From: Botrytis cinerea B05.10
Taxonomy: Eukaryota; Ascomycota; Leotiomycetes; Helotiales; Sclerotiniaceae
Length of the DNA: 64,000 nucleotides
Assembly (NCBI RefSeq): GCF_000143535.2
Contig: NC_037323.1
Coordinates: 124,001 to 188,000 of the forward strand
Reading direction: 5' to 3'
In this document: in pieces, positions 1 to 12,579 of the stretch
Layout of the letters: every line of letters begins with the position of its first letter
Position numbering within the stretch: position 1 is the first letter of the stretch
Made by a program: the position numbers and the translations under genes
The notes under the pieces: generated by a model
Told to the model about the DNA's origin: nothing
Seen by the model: the letters and a program-made list of their open reading frames with translations, nothing else
Databases searched by the model: none

Positions 1-1266
1 AAAATGAATGATTTTGCAAACTTTGTATCTCCGTCCAAACTCATCTGGAATTCGTAAAAATAAAACAAAATCAATCTCGCATTTCCCACTAGGAAAAGGC
101 ATATCTTTCTCTCTCAACTTCATCCACAAGCCACAACATCCGGTTCCAAACATCTCTTTATCGATTCCATCCGAGATCTACACTTCTCTTTAATTAAGCA
201 CCTTTTTCTTTCCATCCTCTGTAGGTTCAATCACATTCGTAATAAATAAGCTTCCAAATCCTCTCATTTCATCCCGCATATCAATAATATGGATCTACCA
301 ACACCCACATACTCTATCTTATCCCCGCCTCCTTCGTAAACTCAAATTATCCCTTCATCCCTCCCCTTGCCCTCCACACTAGAATCCATGATCCATCCCT
401 CGTTCTCCACTCCATCACATCCCTTTGAACCCTGAAAATCGACACCAACTCCCAGTATTTTCATCACGTCATCCCCCCACTGCCGTTCTCCACTATCATA
501 CTCCACTCCTCTCCACTCCTCCATGCTTACGAATCTCCAAGTACAACAGACAGCTAGATGGCCCTCAGAACGTCATGACTCCGGTTTCTAATTTAGACTA
601 TTTGATGCGTTGGTGTCAATGGAAATAGTTGGAAAGTCTCAGGTTTGACATCATCACAAAAACCCGGCAGTGAAGATTTAACATGACAACAAATAGACAA
701 CACAGAGTTTGACAAATTTTCGTCTGATTCAATTGATCCAATCCCTCTATCGCTATAATTTTCCTTCCCCTTCCTTTTCTCATGCCGTGGTATCATCCAT
801 CCCCCATTACATTCCTTTGTTCCTAACCCATTTTCCTTGAAACAAAAAAATAGCAAGTCTAAGCAGAGCCGATCTAAATCTTATCTTGTTCTCATCTATC
901 GCGTTCCGTCCCAAAATGAATGAGTGAAGTATAGGTATAAACTCCAGTCACAAACGAAGAAAAAAAAACAAAAAGCAAATAATGATAACTCCCCTCTAAT
1001 CCCTTCGCTCGCCCGGTAAAAGAATGTAATAATTGCGCCTTTCCTTCATTTGCCGCGTATAGGCCTGGCAACCAGCGACTCCCAAACACCGAAGCTTGCT
1101 ATCTAGTTCCCAACTTCTTTTCAAATACTAACACGATGTTCTGTCCACCCATCGCATTTTTAAAACCATACGATTGAAATTTTGCGTGTACATATATATG
1201 AGTGTGACGTGTACCTCTCTTCCTTCTGAACTCCATCTATAAGAACCTGTAAATGATAGAGCTCAT
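1..1266. other. Left-edge intergenic stretch
   Basis: I see no convincing gene here. Open frames are short, start at arbitrary positions and carry no recognisable motif. The part next to position 1267 should include the 3' untranslated region of the ThrE-like gene, which is transcribed leftward. The first 500 bases are pyrimidine-rich on the plus strand. Confidence 0.5.
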
Positions 1267-3942
1267 CTAAAAACTAAACAATCCACTTCTTCTCTTTCCG
1301 AGCGGATAAACAATCAAAGCACTCAGGAAGAGACCAACAGTGATCCCAATGGCCACTTGAATCATGCTATAACCAACATTAAACACAATCGTATTTAAGT
1401 CTTCAGAACTTCCAACACTAACGGAACTCGTTCCATTAACTTTTGCCGTTCCATTGGCATACGAGCTACTATTGGTAATAGAATCTGCTGTACTCAAACC
1501 TGCAAGCAAAGAACCACTGGCAGCGAGACCAGAAGGAACTTGTACGAAGATAGCAGGTAACAGTGCAGCAGCTGCTACACCATGTCTGACTCTCGAATAC
1601 AAATTACCGAGCACACCCACTGCGAGAGCGCCGAGAGTATTCGAAATTTGTGCACTCGAAGGAAATTTCTTCGCGGAGAAAAAATTAACTACATAGCCTG
1701 AGAATGAGATGCCTAGCATGACGGGCATTTGTTTGAATTTTGCCTGATTGATGACTGCGAGGCACAAAGTAAAGACTGGAACGAAACACCAGCGTACATA
1801 TTCATTCATTGGAGCGTCGCATGTAGTTTTACTGGTAGCGTTGGGATCCATAAGACCATAGACAGCGGTGCCGATAGTAATACCATATCCAAGGAAAAGA
1901 GAATAAATGATTGCGTACACCATACGAACGGAACCGGCAACCATGGAACGCGATTGAAGTTCGAGTGAACCACAAAGAACCATATAACCAGGGAGAATGA
2001 GGGCGATGGACGATTGAGCGAGGGCGGAGAAACAAAAGAGATCGCCTCCTCGAATCGAACCAAAAGCTCGTGCCAAGAAAGATGTCAAGACAGCGGCTGA
2101 GATTTCGAAGACGTTGGCGTAGAGATCAGACTTGGGAGCAACGATAAGTTGCAAGAAACCAAGAAGAGATCCTAATAAAAATGCAATAGGTAAATCGATG
2201 AGACGTCCTTGGAAAGCAAATGGCGCTACACTGGCGCTTGCAAAACCATATACCATGACCAAAAACCAAGGATGATACTTTGGCTTCGCATGAATGATCG
2301 CATCCAATCGCTGTGTGGCTTCCTCAACACCGATAACATCATGTACTACCTCCTTGTATATTTCGTGAACATCTTTCAATTTGCCAAGATCAACTCCTTG
2401 TATGGATCTAACGAGCTTTACCTCGGTAGTGTGAGTTGATGCATCGTCAAAAGATATAATCATACAGCCAGGGATATAAAGGACTTGAGCATCAATCTCA
2501 AGAACTCTAGCGGTCATCTTCATATATTCCTCTAGACGATGTGTTGGTGCTCCGTACGTCATTAATGCTCGACAGAGTTTCAACAGATATTTTTGTCTGC
2601 TTAAAGTCTCCGCGATATGGATAGTGATTCGAATTTCGTCCTCCAATCTTGGCTTCCCAGCCAATTGTCTAGCAGCTGTCTCAATAAGTCTGCCACTATT
2701 TGTACGTTTTCCCATTCCAGGTCGTGAAGACTTTTTCTTTGGCGTATAGGTTCCTCCAACAGGCGCAGCTAACATCGCAGATGCTTCCATAAGACCAGCG
2801 AGAGTATCTTGAGACTGACTCTTTTGATGGTACCATTTTGCATTCTTCTTTGGAGTTGTAATCCCTGAAGATCCGAGGGAAACTGGGAGAGTCCCTTCGG
2901 AGCCATCACTATTTCTTCTTGAAGCTGGAGTGCTCATGGTTCCATTGGTGTTGGGTGCATTATAAAGCTTTAGGAGTGATGAAAGAACACCACCTCTAAA
3001 TTGTTGAGGACGTGGAACATACTCTTCCATGATACCATGTTCGTCTTCGGGTGTGACTTGACCAGATACCAACCCTGGACGTGGTACAGGCATTTTGAAT
3101 GCATCTTTTCGACCTTTGCTTGTATGTGATCTTACGAGTTTATGTGCTTCGGTCGAACTCGATTCTTTCGTCTTTTCGTTTTGAATATCATCATCGCTCT
3201 CTGCTGCATCATATGGTCTACTCTCCATTGGAACGAGTGGGATATCATCGATTCGAACTGGGAGACCGCCGGGGTTCCTTGGTCGTGGAGATGGGTAATC
3301 GTCTGCGTCGTCGTCTAAACTATTTCTTCTCGAGTGCGGTGTCGAGTGACTTCCAACCAACGAAGCAATTCTCTGAGCTCGACTCTGAGCAGCCAAAGCA
3401 GAAAAGGTCTTCTCGTTACTCTCTTCCACATCCGATAGATCTGCCTTGTATCCTCCACCCGGGGTATTTCTCAGTACACTCGGTCTCGGTTTGCTAACAG
3501 GCGCTGGTGGAACGGGACTATTGTTGATAACTGCTAGATCTGAGAATGGATTATCCTTTTCCTTATCGGGTGTGAACCTCATCAACGAATTAGAACTACT
3601 GTTTCTTGAGTGAGATGGCGTGTATTTGGTGGACTTTGGCATTGATATCTGATGTAACATTCTCTGAGGCGAGACAGACTTATCCCTCAATGGGTGAAGG
3701 GATTTCTTGTTTTCCGAATCATTTGCTTCGTTGGTGGCGTTGAACCTAACTCTTCCTCGATTTTTTGGTGGGTTTCCTCCTGCACTATTCGGCCTGCTTG
3801 GGGATGCACTGTTGATGCCACTGTTGACTGCACTTCCATCTACACTATCAGATGGACTGATATCCCCAGATGCTAGTTCCGTGTAGGTGGTGGGGGTATT
3901 TTCGTTATTGCTTCCGCTCGACGAGCCATTTTCGCCGGCCAT
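1267..3942 (-). CDS. ThrE/Prm10-like integral membrane protein (DUF1212 family)
   Basis: An 891-residue single-exon gene. The first ~430 residues are low-complexity Ser/Pro/Asn-rich sequence with many SRRNS- and SPSRP-type patches, probably a disordered cytosolic region open to phosphorylation. From about residue 434 the ThrE/DUF1212 core begins (ETLSRQKYLLKLCRALMTYG, then APTHRLEEYM), followed by about ten hydrophobic helices from residue ~560 to the end, with a Gly/Ala-rich membrane core. Known relatives are yeast Prm10 (pheromone-regulated) and bacterial ThrE threonine/serine exporters, so a role in amino-acid or small-solute efflux is plausible but inferred. The short loop before the last helix holds several N-glycosylation-type NxS/T sites. 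The start at 3942 is the first Met of the frame, followed by MAGENGSSSG. Its neighbours give no functional clue. Confidence 0.9.
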   Translation of the reverse strand: MAGENGSSSGSNNENTPTTYTELASGDISPSDSVDGSAVNSGINSASPSRPNSAGGNPPKNRGRVRFNATNEANDSENKKSLHPLRDKSVSPQRMLHQISMPKSTKYTPSHSRNSSSNSLMRFTPDKEKDNPFSDLAVINNSPVPPAPVSKPRPSVLRNTPGGGYKADLSDVEESNEKTFSALAAQSRAQRIASLVGSHSTPHSRRNSLDDDADDYPSPRPRNPGGLPVRIDDIPLVPMESRPYDAAESDDDIQNEKTKESSSTEAHKLVRSHTSKGRKDAFKMPVPRPGLVSGQVTPEDEHGIMEEYVPRPQQFRGGVLSSLLKLYNAPNTNGTMSTPASRRNSDGSEGTLPVSLGSSGITTPKKNAKWYHQKSQSQDTLAGLMEASAMLAAPVGGTYTPKKKSSRPGMGKRTNSGRLIETAARQLAGKPRLEDEIRITIHIAETLSRQKYLLKLCRALMTYGAPTHRLEEYMKMTARVLEIDAQVLYIPGCMIISFDDASTHTTEVKLVRSIQGVDLGKLKDVHEIYKEVVHDVIGVEEATQRLDAIIHAKPKYHPWFLVMVYGFASASVAPFAFQGRLIDLPIAFLLGSLLGFLQLIVAPKSDLYANVFEISAAVLTSFLARAFGSIRGGDLFCFSALAQSSIALILPGYMVLCGSLELQSRSMVAGSVRMVYAIIYSLFLGYGITIGTAVYGLMDPNATSKTTCDAPMNEYVRWCFVPVFTLCLAVINQAKFKQMPVMLGISFSGYVVNFFSAKKFPSSAQISNTLGALAVGVLGNLYSRVRHGVAAAALLPAIFVQVPSGLAASGSLLAGLSTADSITNSSSYANGTAKVNGTSSVSVGSSEDLNTIVFNVGYSMIQVAIGITVGLFLSALIVYPLGKRRSGLFSF

Positions 3943-5033
3943 TGTATGTACTTTTATTTATCGATATTTCCAGGCCAATTAATCTTTTTAAAAGATCACC
4001 TCCAACAGGCCTGTAGGATAAAAGACGATATATAAAGAATGATTTTTTCTGGAGTGTCGAAGATATCGATTGGTTGGTGGGGGGGGGTTTAATAAAGCTC
4101 GGCGATCGGTAGGGACCGATTCTTTCAGGGTATGATGCAAACTAGCTAAGAGTTGGCGTATACCCTTTTTCGCACCAAAATCTTGGTTGACACGCCACAA
4201 GATATAAAAGGGTCCGAAGAAGAGAAACCTGGCGGGCCGGGCAAGAAGTTTTTACAAAGATTAAAAATTTGTCTTCCTTTGTAATGAAAATCGAGTGATG
4301 AGTCAACGATAAAGAATGGACTGGAAAAGATATAATAGACGAAGAAGATGAAGGGGCATGGATGAATGGTGGTGAATGAATGCAAGAAGACAAAGGGATC
4401 TGGTGTCTAAAGATAAGAAGAAAAGTCGAATGAGACGGGCAGAGGGGAGAGAGATAAATGAATAAATGGAGAAAGGCAACGGTCTGTACTCCGTATTTCG
4501 TAAAAGATGCAAAGCACTAGTGGACACTTGGATTGTCCATAATAAGTACTGGTACGGATTAGTCTCTTGAACTCTCGAAAGGGTAGGAAGAATGGGACGT
4601 GAAGTGGAGTAGGGCGAACCAAGGAAAAATAATTGCACTACTTACTACTTAGAGTACGAGAATCCAGATTTCTTTGGCCTCTTGCCTCTTTCAAAAATGG
4701 ATGAAGAAACGGATGGTACAGGGCAGAGCAGAGCAGAGCAGAGCAAGCTTTTGGCCCAAAGCTTTATCCTTACCTCCAAAAAGCTCCAATGCTCCTTTGC
4801 TCCTTGATATGATAAGATAATCCTCAGACCTACCTATTCGATCCCATCCAATCCATAACAGAAGCTTACAGTCCAGACGTTAGAAACACCACGGAAACAG
4901 GTTTCTCACGGTCGGAGTGACAATTGCAATGTCACGATGCATGGAAATCGTCCCAAAGTTTCTAGCTCTGCCCATGAACATTTCTCACGATGCCCTCAAA
5001 AGATCAGTAATAGGTATTAAGGTTTGGCGACTT
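3943..5033. promoter_or_regulatory. Upstream region of the ThrE-like gene; no coding sequence
   Basis: This stretch lies 5' of the leftward ThrE-like gene and presumably contains its promoter and 5' untranslated region. An eight- to nine-base G run sits near 4080-4088, and a short pentamer array (CAGAG repeated about four times) lies at about 4723-4744. Overlapping short minus-strand frames have no motif and look like chance. Confidence 0.4.
4723..4744. repeat. CAGAG pentamer microsatellite
   Basis: About four and a half copies of the unit CAGAG in tandem, in noncoding sequence upstream of the ThrE-like gene. It is probably a length-variable simple repeat. Confidence 0.75.
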
Positions 5034-5570
5034 TCAATTGGCACGGATCATACTTGGCAAGCGAGGGTAGCATCCGAGTGGATTCAGATGGCCTGTAACC
5101 ATTGATGAGTCCCGTACTTGTTTTGAGACAAATGGGTTGATATTCGTGATGTGTTTTGGCGAACTGCATGTATGGACTGGATCTGATTCAAAGAACAATG
5201 TCATGGGTGGAAGGGACCAAGTATACTCAAGGGTTCCATGCCATTCCTCCAATGACCGGTAAAGCATCTTTACAACACCGTTCTCCAGCAAGGCTACCAA
5301 GTCCTGATGATCAGGTGCGAGGTTGACGATTGCATTGGTTCCAAAAAGATAGAGGGAATAGTCTCCACTTTCGTACAGATTGCCTTGAATCTCAAAACCG
5401 AATTGTGGTAGTGAGGGACAAGCTATCCACAAAAACATAGGGGGGGGCTTCAAGGTTTGAAATGAATGAGACCCACCGTCATAGAAGCAGTGATACTTGG
5501 GCAGCGAGCCATTCAGCTGGGAGATGAAGTCTTCCCTCGCATGTGCTTGGTCTCTTGATATGGAGATCTA
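5034..5570 (-). other. Possible gene fragment or exon, protein-like open frame
   Basis: A minus-strand frame is open from a TAG near 5571 to the stop at 5034 (roughly 175 codons). It has no Met until residue MFLWIACPSL, about 45 residues into the frame. The translation looks protein-like (for example SQLNGSLPKYHCFYDGGSHS and later LYESGDYSLYLFGTNAIVNL). The absence of an early Met suggests an internal or terminal exon whose upstream acceptor could be the TAG itself, or a relic of a decayed gene. A second frame just upstream also looks protein-like, which would fit a frameshifted relic. I do not recognise the family. Confidence 0.3.
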
Positions 5571-8500
5571 TCCTTCGGGCGTCGGGACTTATTCCGGATT
5601 TGAATTGTAGTACAGAGCAAGTGGGTGGATTGCGACGACCACACTGTGAGGTGACGGCTGTTGGGAAGGTATCTGCGTGCTTGTGACTGTGTTCTCTTTT
5701 TGAGTTGCATCAACTAGTCACAAAGGTCGTTTGATGGGCCTTTTTCTTCTTCAATAAAATACACAAATGGCTTCATCGTATCTCTCGCTTTACTATCGAA
5801 TAATGGGTAGCTGTTGGCTTGCAGTAGTGTCTATATGAGCGGGTCATAGGTATCCTTTCGTGCATGAACATGCAAACGCTCTCTCGCATTTTCGGAATAC
5901 ACAGAGCGATTCACGAGTCTTCGGATAATGCTTTGGCCACCGCTGACTGATTCGCGCTCCTTCAGCTATTGGAGGTCGTTCATTTTTTCAAATGCCGGTA
6001 TCACTGATATGAGAAGATTTCACATGCAAATAAAAACTTAAATGACACTTTTAAACGTGTCGTCCATGGTGAATCAGAAGCCATGAATCGTGAATCATGA
6101 TAGGGATAATGATGTGATGGTGATAGATGAAACAATCACTGTAAGCAAATAGATCTGATACCCGAAGCGAAAATGTGAAGAATATCCAAATTTCAACCAG
6201 CGGTTTTTACCTATCTCCGAATCCCATGTGCACAGGCAGGTGGTGAATCTCAAGCTCTCAACAATTTACAATCTTTCTAGAAGGCCTGATACCACACAGA
6301 AGTACCCCCCCATTCCGCTTTGCCCTATCAATCATGCAGCCGCAGCGGGAGCGAAAAACTTACTACGATCAGGGCAGGCGTGGCGTAGAACAAGGGCGAG
6401 GGCAAGGGGTAGCCAAACACAAATACTACCCACCTGCTACTGGGATTGCACGACCGGAAGAACGAATTTGGCAAATCCGAGCCTTTTGGACTTTGGCCAT
6501 TGGCACATATTTGCACAAAAAAGAGCTAAGAGGTAAGAGGAGAGAGGATAGCTAGAGAGAGAAAAAAAGCTCGGGACTTTTCCCATCACATTTCCTTCCC
6601 TCCCTTCACTTGATAAATGTTAAAAATTCTCCTCAATGTCCACTTTCAAAGTCTAATCGCCTCTGGAACTTTTTATGTGTGTTCCGTAACTCCCATCCAC
6701 GGCGCTTCGATAATCTGGACCCCTTTCGAACATCCTCAATGCCCCATTAGTCGGTGAAAAATTCGGTGGTTCTCTTTGGACAAGCTTCAAGCTCCAAGCT
6801 GACACGCAGGACACATCACACTACAAGATATAACATGAATACTAGAATAGACGAGACGAAACGGGACGAGACGATAGACCAAAGAGACTATCTAGCATCG
6901 ATGGATCCATCTTCTTGCCTGCTGCCAGATGACAGATGTGGCTTACATTTCCCACGCGATATGAAGTGTACCTGTGTAGTGTATCATCGATTGATATGTC
7001 GTTATCGCTCTATAGCTACACAGAACTAGAGTTAGGTTTCAACAAAATTTAAGGATCTCAGCGCTTCGAGACACCACCACTCACCATCCACCGCTCATGC
7101 ACACCGGCCCTTTCTGGAGCAACGTTACGTATTGTACTCATCATTCACTCCCAAAACATCATATTCTGTCTTTCTGTCTCTGTCTCTCTTTCTCTCTTTC
7201 TCTCTTTCTTCCTTGTTCCCTACTTTCTCGTTCAACTCTTCGGTATCATACGGGCCCTTGCGTTGATTTTCCCGTTTGTATTCTTAGCAACTATTACAAA
7301 TACCCGCACATCCAGCGATTTGTTCGTCAGCTCATCTCAATGCACTCACAGACCATACGACCATGCTCTGCATGCATATACTTCGTACTACACAGCCATA
7401 TTCATTGCCATATATAACTATGCTGATAATTACTCCTGATAATCATAATCATGGGACAGGACAATCGAGGCGATCAGGGCGATCAATTTTGTCACTCAAA
7501 GACAAACTGACGAATATTTGATGACTTAATGTTACCAAAAGTAGACCACATCTTGAGCACGTTTGGAACCTACATGTTGTTGTTAACGGTAGTTTCAGTT
7601 CGTCCTCTGATTGCCGTGAAGAGTATCTACTCTGTAATGAGCATCGCCCATCATTGCTTCCGGAGACGGACTGTTAAACATGGGTATAGGGGTATCCAAA
7701 ATAGAACTCATCTCGCCGGTTTCAGAATAGACTTTTCGTCTTATTGACATAGTTCGATGCACGCAAAGATATCAATTTTGAAGAGGAAAAGTCCATTTTC
7801 AAGCTGGATTACGCTTTCCTCGGCTTTCGATGACACCATGAGTACCGATCATTATCTGTCCATTCAATGTTTGGGCGATCGATTTCTGAGAAAATTCTCA
7901 CACTAATTAAACACGTCAACACATCAACACATCAACACTTGGAAACATCGTCAATTCGGATGTGATGGCATGCAGAGAGCTGCAATTCAACATCTTTTCA
8001 TTCAGAATGCCCAAACGAATTCACCGCTTATAACCCCCACGCTTTCGGCCGTGCGAGCTTTATCATCCACAGTGCCACTGTTACTGGCACTCCACTATCA
8101 GACTTCATTTCCGTAACATGTGTGATCCACCATTGCCCAATCACACTACATGGCTGACAATAAAGTCGGGATTTCCGATGAGAGAAGTGAAGACCGAAGC
8201 AAGCCACTCTCCACCATGAGGACGTGCTTCTGAAAGATACATTCATGTGGTGAGATTGCATATTCTAGAACATTGGTCACCACTGGGGGGCTTTTTTATT
8301 CTCCGATAATAAAAATCCTACAATGCAAATTTTCGCTACCCCTTCACAACCGACCACACTCACACCGCTAGCTTAGCTGTTCAAGAATCCACTGAGTTTT
8401 TTCGCCGTGGCCACATGGCAGCGACGCTGCCATGTCCATTCGGCAGGGGCCGAGATTGATACCGCATTGCTCTTTCGCTTTCAGGGGTAAATTTTATATC

Positions 8501-11500
8501 TAAGAAAGTTGCTGGGTCATCGATGATAAGAAAAAAAATATTATCAGTGAACAGGCCCTCACAGGCCCTGACATACCCCATCACGTCTTTTCTCACGATG
8601 ATTGCAGTGCGGTCAGATTTGACTCACCGTTGCGAGCCCAAGCAATTAGTTTTGCTTAAGGTTTTGTCAAGGACTAAGATAAGAAGTAGACGTATACTTT
8701 CAGCTACAACTCGGACATTGGTTTTGAATGAGCTTTTTTTTAGCATGCATATGTCAGTTATTCTTTCAAGAAGTTGTATCCAGGCGGAGTCATCTCAGGG
8801 CTCACTTCCAGCTTAGTGCTTTTCCTGAATTAGAACCACAACAAGTTACGTTCGCGAGGCGCCCGGGAAGGAAGACTGAGATGAAAGACATTTTTCTACC
8901 TGTCCATTTACCTACTCGCAATGCTTGCAAATTCTAGTATTGTTATGGTTCTCAACCATTGCATAAAAGCATTCTCCGTGTTTGATTAACAATACTATTC
9001 TTATTAATCATAAACTATATAAGATTATATCACACCATCAATTGTTTGATCGCTTGAAAGATAGATTTGAACCCTGTGAGCGGAGAGACCAAATCACAGA
9101 CAGTCAATTTGCAAGATGTAAGTACCACAGGGCTTTCTAGCTTACAACCGAAAGGATAAACTTTAAGCCGAGTAGTTTCTTTTGCTCGGCAATGTAAAGT
9201 CTCTATGATGACCACAAATAAGTTAGGCTTCTTGGCTTTCTCCTTCCTCAATTTTCTCTAGGTTTATACAGTGAAGGTCAAGGTGTTAGTCACCTGGTAT
9301 CATGAACTGTTGCTTTTTCCACACGTTGCATAATAAGTAATCAGTACCCGGTCCCCATGGCACAAATACACCAACTGCAAAGAGGTCTGATCAAACGCGT
9401 CATCTTCCTTTCTGGAGAGAATCAGTGAGACTGTTATCATTGGCTAGACAGCCTGAAAAGCTCATTCAGGGTCTTGATCTATACTTCCACCTCTGTTGTT
9501 CCGAATCAGGTCATCACGCTATACACACTCAAGACTCACATGTATCAGAGAACTTTAATGAGAAATATGCTGTAATGATCATTGGATCATAGCTAATACC
9601 TCTAAAATTTTGAGTTTGATCCGGAAACGTCTTGCGCGTCCCTCATTCACCCCTTCTCACTTGTCGCTGAAACCCGGACCAGCTATTGCTGTCGGTTGAA
9701 TTCTCTGAACATAACCCTTCACAGACATCATGGTAGCAGTGATCAGCCCTATCTCCAAATAATAACAAAAGAATCATGCTCCAGATCAGGATCTCGTTCC
9801 GATTTGATGAGTTCTTGATCGAAACGGTAATAAATGTTGATCGGATTATCTTTGTCGATCCGCCATGAACCGGTGAGCTCTTTACGGGACTAGAAGTAGG
9901 TATTCATACTTGCAAGACGGAGAAGGTGTTTGTATAGTCGTAATTTTGGAGTTTCATAGTTTCCAGCATGAGGCCATGAGGATGTGAATGGTGGCTCATA
10001 TCTCCACCTAATTATTACATAATTCCCATCACAACGTACCACAATGTATCACCGTGTTATATCTATCTATCTATAATCCTTGAATGTTTCTCTTCTGTTC
10101 TCCTCCCGAAGTTACTTGATTCGTTCTATAAAAGTAACGGCATTTGCCAGTAAATCATAATACGCATGTTATAGATGTTGAAATGAAATTTATCAATAGA
10201 CTGATTTGATGATCCAGAGACTACAGCGATATTTGGATACTCCTCACTTCCTTGTGGAGCACGAACATTTTTGGCAAAGATCCCGTGATGATGCAGATTA
10301 GTAACACGATCGACGTTAGTAACCCAGTTCTTGTGATCCTGATGACGAGTCCCGGATGATTGCTTATTCAATAGCGGTAGTCAGTTATGTGCACGTGAAG
10401 ATCGGCACCTGAGGGGGGTACTGACTACAATCATGGAATGCTTACCTTTGTTTACGTCGGAAGACTTGGATTATCATCACGGCCTCTTTCATACAAAACC
10501 AGTGTGTGCATTGAAATTGCACCGTGAATAGTGAAAAAGTGATCTTACCATTCATTGAATTCAGCTTAAGAGTGTAGAGTCTGCTGTCGGCACAATGACT
10601 GCACACATTAGCTAGCTCGGGAGCACCAAAGTTTGAGAATTTGGTGATAAACTATGCTAGAGAGCCTGTAGGCAAAGCCTGGAGCGCATGCAATCTTACA
10701 GCAAGCAAGTTCTAAATACTGGATGCTGGTCTCTGAATTATTGATTCTTCATTTCGATAGTGTTCGGAATGTCCTTCGCTGCATTGAATGTTAGTTGGGT
10801 GATGTTCGATGACACTCAGCGCTTCTAGTGGCAGCGGAATCAGATGTCTCGCTGAGTAGAGATACTCATAGACGTAACCATAAAGCATATAGAAAGTATC
10901 TGGGTGTTTGATATCTGCTACACAGGCAGTGAAGTCCTGTTCTATCCCGTTTTCGACGTCCATTGATTAAGGCCGGAGAAAGTTCTCTTAGGGATTGGCA
11001 AACTACGGAGTCAACAAGAGTCCAACAACTTTATTCAAAAGATTTCCAATCGAAGTACCACCAGTGAAGGAACGGGTATGTAAAATTTCCTCATCTCGAA
11101 AATTTGGAGCGTGCAGTCTTGCCAGACTTCCATTATATAGACATTTAATGTTTGCATTCGTCAAAGTAATGAATCCTAAACACTTATGATGGTCTATAGC
11201 TTTCCCAATACGATATGCTACTAGTTTCGTTGGAGTCATGAGTGTAATACACCAGATATCCACACAAGTTTGTAAAACGACAACAAAATCATATAAGGTT
11301 AATGCCGAAATCCGACTATTCTAACATCTACACTCCCTTACAATCAATTCTCCACAACCCTAAGGATTTAGAACAATGTATAATATCGTCTCTAGTATTC
11401 CACTCTCAAAGCTAAGGCAAGGCCCTATCCCATATCCACTATCATTTCGCTTCGTCCACGCCAGGGGTAAGAACATTCGCACACAGAATATCTCTACCCC

Positions 11501-11610
11501 ACCTCACCCCACCCAACTCCACAAGTGGAAAATTTTCCCACTGCATATTTATATATTCAAAATGAGTCTTCTCCTACAATAACAAGGAAAGCAGTTTATC
11601 AGCTCCTCAA
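5571..11610. other. Gene-poor stretch of about 6 kb
   Basis: I find no gene with a recognisable product. Open frames are under 100 codons and scattered on both strands. Two minus-strand frames, at 10712-10963 (83 codons from ATG) and 8028-8261, read somewhat protein-like but have no motif and no supporting splice structure. A pyrimidine-rich tract at 7165-7212 resembles fungal promoter CT tracts, but no gene follows it. Confidence 0.4.
7165..7212. repeat. CT-rich simple-sequence tract
   Basis: An almost uninterrupted run of TCTGTC/TCTCTTTC units on the plus strand. Such tracts are common just upstream of transcription starts in filamentous fungi, but no convincing gene starts to its right, so a regulatory role is not supported. 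Confidence 0.6.
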
Positions 11611-11682
11611 GCTTCTGTGGTCCAATGGTTAGGATTCCACCCTTCCAAGGTGGAGGTTCGTGTTCGATTCACGGCAGTTGCA
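11611..11682 (+). tRNA. tRNA-Gly (anticodon UCC), no intron
   Basis: A 72-nt cloverleaf including the discriminator A can be folded by eye. The D arm is GTCC/GGAT, the anticodon stem CCACC/GGTGG is perfect, and the loop CTTCCAA gives anticodon TCC, reading GGA. The T arm is TCGTG/CACGG with loop TTCGATT. Internal A and B boxes (GGTTCG...GTTCGATTC) are present, and T runs at 11688-11691 and 11695-11699 can terminate RNA polymerase III. The acceptor stem GCTTCTG/CAGTTGC has two adjacent T-T mismatches (pairs 3-70 and 4-69), odd for an otherwise canonical tRNA. It may therefore be a weakened or pseudo copy. Confidence 0.85.
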
Positions 11683-12579
11683 TTTCCTTTTGCATTTTTG
11701 TCTTTGGTTTTATTTCTTTTAGCTGGTGGATAAATGTGCTCGAGGGGGTGTTATGCTGGTTGATTTGTTCGTCGTTGATGTGGATTAAGTGGCTTTATAG
11801 AGAGGGGTTTCTGGTTTGAATGAGTGCCTAGAGGCTGGATAGGAGATCCCAGCCTGAGTAAATCGGGTTGCGTATCTGTTAACGGGATGTGGTAGTACCA
11901 TTCTTTTGCTCCCGGAACAAACTTAAGGAGGTCATTCTGACTCGCTTGTATTAGGTACGTCGGTTGTAAAGAGTAGAGGGTGTAGATCACACTCATTCGT
12001 ACCCGATAAGAGAAGAGCCCTGAATGTCTAGGTCATTTTCATACACTCCCGTGTAAATCGTTGATATCAAGCTTTGAATATTCACATTTCTGATTTGCGG
12101 CTGCTGCTCTGAAAAGTGCCCTTTATGCAGCTGAAGTAGGATTTGCAAATATCAGGAGAAATGCACTAATTCTAAAGTCTCTTTCAGCCGGTAGTCAAAT
12201 ACTGCTTATAAGCTCTTGTTCCGTACCCATTATCGAATTAAAGCTATAGCTTAAGATGTACCCAGTTCCAAAATCATTCAGACCACACACAGAAACTCCA
12301 AACTCCAGAATCCACACCCCCGTCGTCCCCTATCAAAATCCCCAAAATCCTCGATTTTGATATATCTAAGGGTGGCCGTGCCATGATCGTATGATTCATG
12401 GGCACCTTCGTTTGAATGTTTAGATTTGTGCTTAGAGTATGCATAGTATCGTATCTGCCATCCTGGACTAAATAGGAAGAGCAAATACCGCAGTTGTGTT
12501 TCCTAAAGTTTTGGCATCCACAGCTCCTCATTAATCCCTATGCTCCTCTTTAACCGCCTTGCTTTTTTGCAAACAGCGC
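11683..12579. other. Intergenic stretch between tRNA-Gly and the HET-NACHT-ANK gene
   Basis: No gene seen. The left end holds the T-run terminators of the tRNA. The right end should contain the 3' untranslated region of the leftward ankyrin-repeat frame ending at 12580. The short frames present lack any motif. Confidence 0.45.
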
